A stretch of DNA of 64,000 nt, taken from Agrostemma githago (lineage: Eukaryota; Streptophyta; Magnoliopsida; Caryophyllales; Caryophyllaceae). Shown one piece after another: positions 44,444 to 54,802 of the stretch (positions are counted from its first letter, which is position 1; each line of letters begins with the position of its first letter). A program made the translations under genes and the position numbers. The DNA is taken from the NCBI GenBank assembly GCA_958450325.1, contig OY288249.1, forward strand, positions 65,040,166-65,104,165, in the 5' to 3' direction. The notes under the pieces are model-generated. The model made no database searches, was not told the DNA's origin, and worked only from the letters and a program-made list of their open reading frames with translations.

Positions 44444-45504
44444 TTAACCGATGAGTGCCTAACCATCGGCATCCTCAGGGTGAGACTCGAATAGAAATCG
44501 CTTGACAAATACAATATGCGTTTTAGTTTTACGGTTCACGCATAACCCCATATTTTCCCGGGCCGGTACTGGTGACCGACGTCCCACTATACCACGATGT
44601 ATTCCGCCTTGGATACGTTAAAGGTGTTCATAGTCGATTCGTATGGACTTTGCGGCATGTTCTAAGCTCAACTCGACTTAGGAAGTCCGTCCCGTTTCTC
44701 GTCTAGACTATGAACACTGGTATAGACCCTCTATAGACCAACCGAGACTTAGTGTAAAGCATACATGGCGTCGTTATAATGCTTGCGTGACTATGTGCTG
44801 CTTGGTTTCCGTGTCGTTTTTCAAAAACCGTCATTTTCAAAAACGCATCTTTTCAAAATATATTCAAATTTCAAAACCTGGGACACATACCGAATTTAGG
44901 ACTTATGATTTTACTCAAAACAGCCCACTTTAGCCGGTATGCTGCCCAATTCAAAACTCGAAAATATTTTCGAACTTTCCAAATCGAGGCCTGATGTATT
45001 TTCTGATTTTCTTGAAAAAAATCGGGCCTTTCCCCGAGCTTTCTCGGACTTCCCAAAAATAATCATTTTCAAAACTTTCCTCTCCCTTAGGACCTTCCCG
45101 TATTTAGCAGTGTCGGGTCATGTCATAAGTAGTCGAGGTCTCTAGCGTCGAAACTCTGTCGATCTTACATCACGAGTTTCCTCCCCATCCCAGTCCGCCT
45201 TATTAGACTAAGGCAAGGCCCACCTACGTAGGACATACCCCTACAAAGGAGGGCCCGTCTACACATTTGAGTCCAAAGTCTGGGGATGTCTCACATCGAC
45301 CTTCCTTTAAACAGGATTCGGCCCACCCGTCGAATCCTAAGGAAAGCCCGTCATCCACGAGTCACCCGTCTAAGAGTCTCTTTCAAGTCGTTTTAGTCTT
45401 TTCCCTGCTCGGGATGTACTATTTCGGTTCCAAGGTCCGGGTTCAGTTTCTGATTACGCGGTGTTCTTACAGACAGGCCACCGGCAACCAGGCACACTCG
45501 CAGG
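44444..45504 (+). other. Leader of the Tat element
   Basis: About 1.06 kb between primer site and gag. A 106-codon frame at 45267-45587 overlaps the start of gag in another frame and shows no recognisable domain. This segment probably contains the RNA packaging signal. Confidence 0.5.
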
Positions 45505-47247
45505 ATGGAAGCTACTTTAGGCAGTCTGAAAACCTCTGTGGACGCCATGGTCGACAAACAGGCCGAGATCGAAGCCCAACTGAATGAAATGAGGGCTGGG
45601 CAAATTGCTATCATCACTCGTCTGGCTACAGTGGAGCAAAGGACTCCAAATACTGGGGTCACGGAACCCCTAGCTGAACTAGTTAGCTCGGTTCGCCGAT
45701 TGGAAGAGCAAGTCCACCTGACTGGAAGTAACAATATTCACCGGGAAAACAGTCGGGAGTACTCGCCGGTAAGTGACAAACTGCCCGCAAACCTGAATCT
45801 CACGGGCTTACCCATGTTCGAAGGGACTGAAGACCCGTTACTACATGTACGGGCCTTCAAGGAGTTCATGGCCATTAAGAGAGTGGACTCTTCCATGTTC
45901 AAAAACCTCTTCGCTGCATCTCTAGAGAAACACCCAAAGGCCTGGTACTACAGGCTAGATCCCAAGAAGTTCTCGACATGGGATGATGTGGCTACGGAAT
46001 TTGCTCGGAACTATGCTGACAACACCGAGATCCAGACCACAATGCGGTCTCTAGAGGTTATGGCCCAAGAACCTAAGGAGGGCTTTACCAAATACCTCCA
46101 ACGTTGGAGGGCTGAAAGTGTGAAACTGGTCGATAAGCCCAGTGAGAAGACTTTAGTGGAGGCTTTTGTCAAGAACCTCCTCCCTTCCTACCGGGTCCAC
46201 CTCCGGTATGCAGTCATACCCAATTTCACCACTCTTACTGAAATGGGCATGAGGATTGAAGACGATCTAAGACTAGAGAGCCTGACTAAGGCCCCTAGCA
46301 AGGAATATCAAGGAGCCTCCTCATCCACTACCAAGCCTCCGACCGCAACCCGAAGCATCTTGGACACGGTTAATCTCTTGGATGCCTCATCCAAAAGGAC
46401 TACCTCTCCTAGGGTATTTACTGATATAGGGACTACCTATACATATGCCTTACAAAGGCTATCTTCCAAAGGCCTGATCCAACCGATAGGCCCAATTCCT
46501 GAAGTCCCAGTTGAAAAACGCACCAAAGGCTACAATGCCCAAGCCTATTGCCAATATCATCGGGGCAATGGGCACGATACCGAGAAATGTTGGAAGCTGA
46601 AGCATCTGATTCAGGATTTAATTGAGAGCGGGAAAATACCGTTGCCCGGGGACAAGCCAAGCAACAAGGACAACCCCTTTAGCTCTCATGCTATCTTCAC
46701 CGGTGAAGTGATCGACTGTTCTCACCTTATCTCTCCTTTCATCCCACAAATCAATGGAATCTGGTTCGATGATGAGGAAGATGTGTACCTCACCAAAGGG
46801 GAAACTGTCCCTATCACTCCCGAAGAAATCCGGAAGGCTAAGTCCAAGGCCTTAGCCAGTAACCACCTCACCACCACCGGTCGTCCTTATTCAGCCACTA
46901 GCTCTAAGGACATCTCAGTCCCGGTAACCGTCACTGAACTTGCCAGGACGGAAGAAGCCATTGAAGAGCCAAGTACCGATACGGATCTTGTCAAACAATT
47001 GAAGAGAACCCGAGTTGACCTCACCATATGGCAACTCTTGGTTAGCTCACAAGAACACCGAGAGACACTTACAAAAGCTCTCGATCAGATTAAGGTCGAC
47101 TCCCAGGTTACCCCTACTGAAATGGTAGCCACTATCCTGCCCTACCTCAAGGGCAAGTCCAAAGAAGAAGGCCCGGTAGTCACCTTCTCGGATGCCGACC
47201 TACCACCGTTCGGGGCCTCTCACAATCTGGCTCTAGTCGACCAATGA
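45505..47247 (+). CDS. Gag polyprotein of the Tat element
   Basis: 580 codons, uninterrupted. The N-terminus is a predicted coiled coil (MVDKQAEIEAQLNEMRAG, about residues 15-35). The retrotransposon gag domain spans about 110-260 (FMAIKRVDSSMFKNLFAASL; PKEGFTKYLQRWRAESVKLV). A CX..H zinc-knuckle-like segment CQYHRGNGHDTEKCWKLK is near residue 350. The capsid protein would package element RNA in cytoplasmic particles. The end (DLPPFGASHNLALVDQ, stop) overlaps the pol ATG as ATGA at 47244-47247. In related elements a stretch normally separates HN.AL from the protease DDGSA motif; here almost nothing does, so a small deletion at this junction is likely. ATG 45505 is the first Met of the coiled coil. 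Confidence 0.88.
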   Translation: MEATLGSLKTSVDAMVDKQAEIEAQLNEMRAGQIAIITRLATVEQRTPNTGVTEPLAELVSSVRRLEEQVHLTGSNNIHRENSREYSPVSDKLPANLNLTGLPMFEGTEDPLLHVRAFKEFMAIKRVDSSMFKNLFAASLEKHPKAWYYRLDPKKFSTWDDVATEFARNYADNTEIQTTMRSLEVMAQEPKEGFTKYLQRWRAESVKLVDKPSEKTLVEAFVKNLLPSYRVHLRYAVIPNFTTLTEMGMRIEDDLRLESLTKAPSKEYQGASSSTTKPPTATRSILDTVNLLDASSKRTTSPRVFTDIGTTYTYALQRLSSKGLIQPIGPIPEVPVEKRTKGYNAQAYCQYHRGNGHDTEKCWKLKHLIQDLIESGKIPLPGDKPSNKDNPFSSHAIFTGEVIDCSHLISPFIPQINGIWFDDEEDVYLTKGETVPITPEEIRKAKSKALASNHLTTTGRPYSATSSKDISVPVTVTELARTEEAIEEPSTDTDLVKQLKRTRVDLTIWQLLVSSQEHRETLTKALDQIKVDSQVTPTEMVATILPYLKGKSKEEGPVVTFSDADLPPFGASHNLALVDQ

Positions 47248-50200
47248 CCCTAGTCGACGACGGGTCTGCTGTGAATGTCCTCCCTCTAAGGACTGCCAAA
47301 GCCCTCGGTATCACCGAGGCCGATTATATACCAACCGCCCACACTATCCAAGCTTTCGATGGAAGCCCAAAGGCGGTTTCCGGGGCCGTTAAATTAGCAA
47401 TTACAACGGGTCCAATTGAAAAGGAGCTAGAGTTCCAGGTGATCGATGTCACCTCCTCTTTCAATCTACTCCTGGGAAGGCCTTGGATTCATGCTGTAAA
47501 AGCGGTGTCTTCTACTCTTCACCGAAAGATCAAAATACCTTTGCAAGACGGCATCATCACCCTAGAAGCAACCCCTATGACTGTGGCTAGCTGTAACGCC
47601 ACGGACCGCACCGACTTATGGGGATTCGATTTTGTGGGGATGATTGAAGAAGAGTACCTTTTCAGGCCCTATTTCACCACAAGCATTGACGCAATGCTAC
47701 AAAATTTGGGATATTTACCGGGGGCTACCTCGAGGCCATATCTTCCAGCAGGGAAGATTATTGAAGTCCTAAATGACGGAGAATCTCGCTTCGGTCTAGG
47801 GTATGCTATAACCCCGGGAAATGTGGTCCGGGCAGGCATTGAGAAAGCTTGCAACATCATCAAGGGTACCTACTTGGGCCCTTATAGCCCAAGGTTGGCT
47901 GACTATTTCGTCACACCAGTATTCGGGGCTATTCAAGTTGGCCTATATCAACCAACTATCACATATCCCAAGACTGAACTAGCTCGGGAATGCAACTACA
48001 TTCCAGATGACATATTTGCCCTCATCCAATCTGAATCCAAGGAGGGTAATGACAATGCCGAGCCCGTGCTGGGGCTCTTGTTTGGGGAAGACAAAGCTAT
48101 TCCGAACCCCAAGGAAGATCTGGTGAACCTGATCCTTCGAAGCAACAAGTTCGATCCTTCAAAGATGATCTCGGAAGTCGGTGCTGATACTGGGAAAAGA
48201 GCCTGGAGGAAGACCATCAAGTGGACCGACAGCCAGGGTCGAGTCTACAAGCTGACCACCGGGGAAGGAAACATGCCGGACACTGATTCCGAGTCTGAGT
48301 CTGAGTCTGAGTCTGAGTCTGAGTCTGAGTCTGAGTCTGAGTCTGTATTCGAGTCTAAGGGGTCTGGTGCTAGAGTCCAAACTGTAACCCCCCTCCCTAT
48401 AGTCACTACCACTGGAGCCTCGGGGTCTGTCCCGAAGGCACTCCCAATCCCGCCTCTGACCAATGATCAGATGGCTGCTCTCTTCGAGCTGTTTTCCAAA
48501 TTTTCTATCAATAACAACGAAAACCGTTCCGCTTATGACTTGTCTTATTTTCAAAATATTTCCAATTTCAAAAATATTTTTTGCAATGACATTGAGAAAC
48601 CCGATGAACAGGTGTCCTTGCCTCCGCATTTGATCGAGCAGCTAGAACAGAGGGAATCCCGAGACCCGGTAATCGAAGAAACCGAGTCTATCAATGTGGG
48701 AACAACCTTAGAGCCCCAGATGCTTAAGATAGGGTTATCTTTAGATCCCGAAGAGAGACAACAATTCACAAACCTCCTCCAAGAATTCAAGGATGTCTTC
48801 GCATGGTCCTACAAGGACATGCCGGGGATAGATCGGGAAATAGTTGAACACCGCATACCCATCAAAGATGGATGCAAACCGGTAAAACAGAAGCTTCGAA
48901 GAATGAAGCCCGAGTGGTCTCTCAAAGTCAAAGAAGAAGTAGACAAACAATTCAAAGTAGGCTTTATACAAGTGTCTGAATATCCAGACTGGGTTGCAAA
49001 CATCGTGCCGGTACCCAAGAAGGACGGCAAGGTGCGGGTATGTGTAGATTTCCGAGACCTTAACAAGGCTAGCCCAAAAGACGATTTTCCGTTGCCACAC
49101 ATCGACATATTGGTGGACAACACGACTGATCATGCCCTTCTATCATTTATGGACGGGTATGTCGGGTACAACCAAATCAAGATGGCGGAAGAAGATATGG
49201 GTAAGACTACTTTCACCACGCCATGGGGTACTTATTGTTATACCGTCATGCCGTTTGGGCTCATTAATGCCGGGGCCACTTATCAACGGACAGCCACGAC
49301 CTTATTACATGACATGATGCATAAGGAAGTGGAGGTTTATGTGGATGACATGATTGTTAAGTCTAAAAACCGAGATGGGCATGTTACTGCCCTAAGAAAA
49401 TTTTTCACCCGATTACGTAAGTACAACATGAGGTTGAACCCCCAAAAGTGCAGTTTCGGAGTAACATCAGGCAAATTACTGGGCCATATCGTTAGCCAAC
49501 GCGGCATCGAGGTCGACCCAGCTAAAATCAGAGCCATTAGCGAGATGCAACCACCTAAGACCGAAAAGGAAATAAGGGGGTTTCTCGGAAAAGTCCAATA
49601 TATCAGCCGGTTTATCTCAAAGCTAACCATGGTATGTGAGCCCATTTTCAAGAAACTGAAGATAGGGGAACGGGTGCTATGGGATGATAAATGTCAAATG
49701 GCTTTTGACAGAATCAAGGAAATCCTGTCTGCTCCGCCAGTGCTAATGCCACCTCAACCCGGTTTGCCTTTGTCGTTATACCTAACAACGACTGAGACAG
49801 CCATGGGGGCTATGCTGGCCCAGACAGTCGATTCAGAAGAACGGGCTATTTACTACATCAGTAAAAAGTTCCTGGAATACGAATGCAAGTATACAATGCT
49901 CGAGAAAACGTGCCTAGCTCTGGTTTGGGCCACTAAAAAGCTCCGACATTACATGCTCAGTCACGAGGTACATGTGTTATCCAAAATGGATCCTATCAAG
50001 TACTTATTCGAGAAGCCCATCCTCAACGGCAGGATGTCAAGATGGACTTTAATGTTATCCGAGTTCGACCTCAAATTTGTACCATTAAAAGCCATCAAAG
50101 GCCGGGTAGTTTCCGAGTTCCTCGCTGACAGCCCAATATCCGAAGAAGGCCACACCGATACATGGGCCTTTCCGGACGAAGACATATTCCATACTGACAC

Positions 50201-51944
50201 CGAAACTTGGGATCTGTATTTCGATGGAGCATCCAACTTTCGAGGGTTCGGAGTCAGTATTCTCCTTATATCACCACGAGGGGAACACACACCTTTATCC
50301 ATCAAATTAGACTTTGATGTAACAAACAATGCGGCCGAGTATGAAGCATGCATCCACGGGTTGCAAGCGGCTGCTGATTTGGGAATTACAAATCTCCGGG
50401 TTCACGGGGACTCGTCCCTAGTCATCAATCAAGCCCTTCAAAAATGGAAAACTCGGAATGCCAATCTCGTGGCTTACCAAGCACGAGTAAGGGTTCTAGA
50501 GAAGCAATTCCAGAAGGTAGAATATATCTATCTCCCACGTGAAGAAAATCAGTTCGTGGACGCACTTTCCAAATTGGCATCCTTACTAAACATCCCGGAA
50601 CATATGCCCTGTATGCCAATCTGTGTCGAAAGACGGTCCGAGCCGGCATATGTTAACGTCATTCAAGATATCGAAATCACTGATCCAGAGCCTTGGTATC
50701 AGGCTGTTCTAACCTATTTGACTACGGGAGAATATCCACCAGGAACTGAAAATCGGGCCAAGAAAGCCTTGCGAAGACTGGCCACCCAATTCATTCGTAC
50801 GGGCGATGGTCAGTTATACAAAAAGACGACACAGGGGGCTTTACTCCTATGTATCGACAAAACACAGGCCGAAAAAGTGATGGCCGAAGTACACGACGGT
50901 GAAAACGGCCCGCATATGAACGCCCATATGCTAGCCCGAAAAATCATGAGGCTCGGATACTACTGGAACAGTATGGAGGCCAACTGTCAATCATATGTCA
51001 AACACTGCCATAATTGTCAAATTTTCGGCAATGTTCAACACATGCCATCGTCCCTACTGTACACCATGACCTCGCCATGACCATTTTCGACATAGGGAAT
51101 CGATATAATTGGGAAAGTGAACCCTTCCGGGACGGGAGGTCACTGTTTTATTTTGGTAGTTATCGACTATTTCACCAAGTGGGTCGAAGCGGAATCATAC
51201 CGTGTCTTGAACGCCAAGCACGTGGCCAAGTTTATCCAGAATAAAATAATATGCCGATACGGGATCCCACACGAGTTTATCAGTGACCATGGGACCCACT
51301 TTCAAGCCGAAACCGCTACTTTGCTAGCGAAATACAAAATCCAGAGGCATACATCTTCGCCGTACCGTCCCCAAACAAATGGAGCGGTAGAAGCTGCTAA
51401 TAAGACAATTGTCACCATACTTAAAAAGATGGCTGATAATTATCGGGACTGGCCCGACAAAATACCCTTTGCCCTGTGGGGATACCGGACGTCGATCCGA
51501 ACTGCAACCGGGGCAACTCCATATTATTTAACATATGGCATGGAAGCGGTCCAGCCAGTCGAGTTGGAGATACCGTCTCTCAGAATTTTACTAGAAAGCC
51601 AAGTGCCCGAAGCAGATTGGGTTCAAGCTCGATATGACTCGTTAGTTCTCTTGGACGAACGACGGTCGCGGGCTCTCAATAACATCCAAATATATCAAAA
51701 AAGAATCAAACGGGCCTTTAACAAAAGAGTTAGGCCCAGGAATATCAAGGAAGGCGATTTGGTCCTAAAATCGGTTCGTGCCTTACTACCGGTTGACCCA
51801 AGGGGAAAATTCAAACCCAATTGGGTTGGGCCATACCTAGTCAAGAAGGTTCTATCAGGAGGAGCAGTAATGCTGACGGACCTGGACGGGAATGAATTTG
51901 TCAACCCAACCAACCTAGACCAGCTGAAGCGCTACTACCCCTAA
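47244..51944 (+). pseudogene. Pol polyprotein of the Tat element (PR-RT-RH-aRH-INT), two nonsense codons
   Basis: The 1,567-codon frame starts MTLVDDGSAVNVLPLRTAKA with the aspartic protease site (DDGSA). A Ser-Glu repeat (about 348-368) lies in the spacer. Reverse transcriptase spans about 535-720 with VDFRDLNKASPKDDFPLPHI and catalytic YVDDMIVKS (about 698). RNase H follows (about 825-930), then a second RNase H starting WDLYFDGASNFRGFGVSILL (about 989). The integrase has a zinc-binding H..H..C..C segment (about 1225-1260) and a core with DYFTKWVEAES, SDHGTHF and NGAVEAANK supplying the three acidic residues. TGA at 51078-51080 and TAG at 51093-51095 replace Trp codons between the integrase zinc and core domains; both are single G-to-A changes. 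The frame is otherwise open to 51944. Confidence 0.93.
48284..48349 (+). repeat. GAGTCT hexanucleotide repeat encoding Ser-Glu
   Basis: About ten tandem GAGTCT/GAGTCC units lie inside pol between protease and reverse transcriptase and are translated as an alternating Ser-Glu tract. Unit length is a multiple of 3, so length changes keep the frame. Confidence 0.9.
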
Positions 51945-52328
51945 ACCTTATCTCAAATGTCATTTGCAAAAATTATTTAAAAACACCTTTTTTCAAAATT
52001 TATAAGCAAGTCAATAAGTTAGGATTATTTATCCTACTGTCGCACATCTTGAACTCATAGTCTTGGTGTATTTCGAAATTGCAAAAATAAATCTACGCTT
52101 GAACTACGTTTGGTTTGATTCCACTAACTGTGGATACGTAGGCAACCCCTCAAAAGGGCACAACCACCGCAATAACGAAAAAGACAGAAACGGTTTCACT
52201 AATATAGTACTTTTATTATTCCAGAAAACAAACACCGATAAACTCGGTAATTCAAAATTACAAAAAGCCAAAAAAAAAACAACACACAACAAAAATAGTA
52301 ATAATATCTAAATAATAATAGCAGGCGA
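51945..52328 (+). other. Spacer between pol and the antisense gene
   Basis: AT-rich, 384 bp, shared 3' untranslated region of the convergent pol (+) and antisense gene (-). No gene is seen. Confidence 0.5.
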
Positions 52329-54145
52329 CTAGTATCCGGGCATCTTGCCCTTGCCCTTATCCTTCGGGTCTTGTGGAGCCCGAGGTCGCCGGGGTGGAGA
52401 AGATCGTTCCCGAATAACCACGGGAACCTCCTTGGCCCGAGTCCTCTTCTTCGACAGAGGATCTTCAGCTATTGTCATGGGCCCAAGTCGAGCCCGTATA
52501 TGCTCTGACAACCTGTCTTTAGGACCAAGTCGGTCCTGGACTAAAGGCCTGGCTCCTGGTCTCCTCTCCAAATTTGTCTGGGGGCTCACTTCCCCCCGAG
52601 CACCTCTAGCATCGGACCCCCTAGCTCGAGTCTTAGCTCCTCTCCTCTGACTTGGCCTCAGACGGACTATCGGAGCTTGAACCTCCCCTTCAGCAAAAAA
52701 GTCTCTGTTATCTTTAACTTTCTCCCGTCGAAGCAGGTCGAAGGCCTCATCAACCTTCAGAGCAACACGAGCTTCGGCAGTCTCGGCTTTGGTCCACCTT
52801 TCATAAGAATAAGACACCCAGGTAGAATGAAGCGACTTGGGAACGGACCAAGTAGTTCAGGTATACCATCTCTGAATCCAGGTGTCACACATAATGTCGG
52901 TCAGCTGGGTAGGTGCACTCACAACTGCCTCGTTCTCCGGGATGCGCTGAGTCCACCCATACTACCTGAGTATGCGGTCAGGATAGAGGTGAACTGTGTG
53001 GCTAAAGGACAGAATCACCAGGTAGCGGGCCTTGTCTCCAGACGCCAGACCCGTCCAAGCATAAATTGGCCACCATGGAACCACCCATCGTATCAATGGA
53101 CCACGATGGAATGTTAATTCTTCCTCCCAATATTTCTGGGTAGTCAGGCAGGACGAGTCGGTAGGCCGTCTCCTTGTCATCACCTGGTTGAACCAATATT
53201 GACTCGGGTTGGGAGGAGGCTCGATCTTTGACAACCTTTCAAATAGCCAAAGCTGAAAAGAAAAGCAACGCTTATGAGATTCCGGACAATTCAGCGTCCG
53301 CATAAGGGCACTCGATCGAGTGCCGGGGTCACTCGATCGAGTGGCACCCCTAAAATGAGGCAGAATGCTCCTTTACGAGAGCACTCGATCGAGTGCCAGG
53401 GTGACTCGGTCGAATGCCCCCCTGTAGCAGCATGGCGCGAAAAAAAAAATATCGGGAAAAAAAAAATCAAAAAAAAAAAACGAAAAGGAGAAAAGCGATA
53501 TACCTGCAGCAGACGGGTGCTCCCAGTGAAACGGGCTGACTCATCCCTCTTTCGGTTGTCCAAGCCCTGAATAATTTCCCCCGTGATCAACGATGCGGGA
53601 CTACACTCCGTCTCCATAAGGTCAGCAATGACGAGAAGACGAACGTTACCCATGCAAGACAACATGTCCATATGGCCTTCGAAGGCATATACATGCAGCA
53701 TACAGAAGGCGAACGTCCTACGGCTATGAATGGGCGTAACCCGAATGTCATACGGGTTCATAAACTTCTCAGCTAAGGCAAGCAGAGAAACGGTATCCCC
53801 TTCAAGCATGCGGGATACTTCAGCGTGGGAAAGCCGCAAAAATTCCCGTAGTTTCCTCCTGGGGTCCCGAACTGAGAAAGGGACGGCAGGACGGAGCAAT
53901 GGACTCCACCCTCCTATGGCAGCAATTTCCTCAGGGAGAGGACAGATCTCGCCCCGAGGGAAGGCAAAAACGTGGTAAGTGTCATCCCAGAAGGTCAGAC
54001 AGGCGTCAAGGAAATGACGGTCCACGTGCATCTGACGGAACGTGAACAATTGGAATATGCCTGACTACCTCAAAGCTACTTTGCTCGCATCCCTAAAACG
54101 GTGTGCCCAATCTTGCAGCATGTTGATCAGACGAGCGATAGCCAT
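52329..54145 (-). pseudogene. Antisense plant-mobile-domain (PMD) gene of the Tat element, spliced, with nonsense codons
   Basis: Minus-strand exon 1 (54145-53504) starts MAIARLINMLQDWAHRFRDA and contains LLDACLTFWDD-type sequence (FLDACLTFWDDTYHVFAFPR, GEICPLPEEIAAIGGW). Exon 2 (53252-52329) continues LWLFERLSKIEPPPNP and YWEEELTFHRGPLIRWVVPW. The intron (53503-53253, 251 nt) has AG|GTATAT and TTTTCAG|CTT ends and phase 0. W(D)..T..F.FP.GE.....E.....G and the later Trp/Arg-rich block fit the plant mobile domain, known from host MAIL/MAIN proteins and from transposons. Total 521 codons. Stops: TAG at 54067-54065, TAG at 52964-52962 and TGA at 52859-52857. Role in the element is unknown; an additional antisense ORF at this place is known for Tat elements. 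Confidence 0.8.
53309..53416. promoter_or_regulatory. Palindrome array in the intron of the antisense gene
   Basis: CACTCGATCGAGTG occurs at 53309-53322, 53330-53343 and 53382-53395, plus a decayed GACTCGGTCGAATG at 53403-53416. The motif is the same as that near the LTR TATA boxes. Confidence 0.55.
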
Positions 54146-54790
54146 GATAAAGCTTTTTCTTGAAAGGAATAAGGTTTTCTTTTGAGGAGAAGATGAAGCT
54201 CTTTTTGAGTTGTGACAAAGGAAGGAGCCAGGGTGATGTATTTATAACATCAAAACCCTGGAGCATCCCCTGCAGCTGTGCCTCCTTGGCCCAAGCGGGC
54301 CTAGACATACAGGCCCGACCCATAACTCTTCCCACAGACACAGGAATTTAGTCATCCCGAGCAGTCTGTCAAAATTCAAAAATTCAAAATATATACATTC
54401 TAAAAATTTTCAAAAATTTTCAATCATCCAAATTTTTATTCCCCAGCGCGAGTCATTTTTACTACCTACGTGTTGCATACATTTTATGTGACTTATACAG
54501 GTACGACTCAAACAGGGACATGCAACCCTCTAAAATCTCCCCAGCGGAAGCCCAAGGCGGCATTTTCCCCGGAATGATACGGGATGAGCCCACATATAGG
54601 CGCACCCAGGACTTATGCTACAAGTCCGATTTCCCACGGAGTTATCATCAACTCAGGTATGATTTCTAACTTATGGCTGGCGAGCCCTTCACGCGAGTCT
54701 GATGGACTATAAACGACCCGATCGGAAGTCTACCAGGTCTTAATTGACTTGGTAGCTACTCTGACTTTCGCCCTGTCCAAGCCTCAGTCA
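54146..54790. other. Upstream region of antisense gene and pre-LTR region
   Basis: This 645-bp stretch should contain the promoter of the minus-strand PMD gene. I see no clear TATA box close to its ATG. The last part leads to the polypurine tract. Confidence 0.45.
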
Positions 54791-54802
54791 GAGTGGGGGC
54801 TC
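54791..54802 (+). other. Polypurine tract of the Tat element
   Basis: GAGTGGGGGCTC directly precedes the 3' LTR TGTAGACA. Confidence 0.8.

Noticed and set aside
48159..48629. 156-codon minus-strand frame in pol with Asp/Ser or Arg/Leu repeats
   Set aside because: Antisense shadow of the GAGTCT repeat inside pol.
53274..53978. Plus-strand frames opposite the PMD gene
   Set aside because: Shadows of the minus-strand gene, which has recognisable motifs and splice sites.
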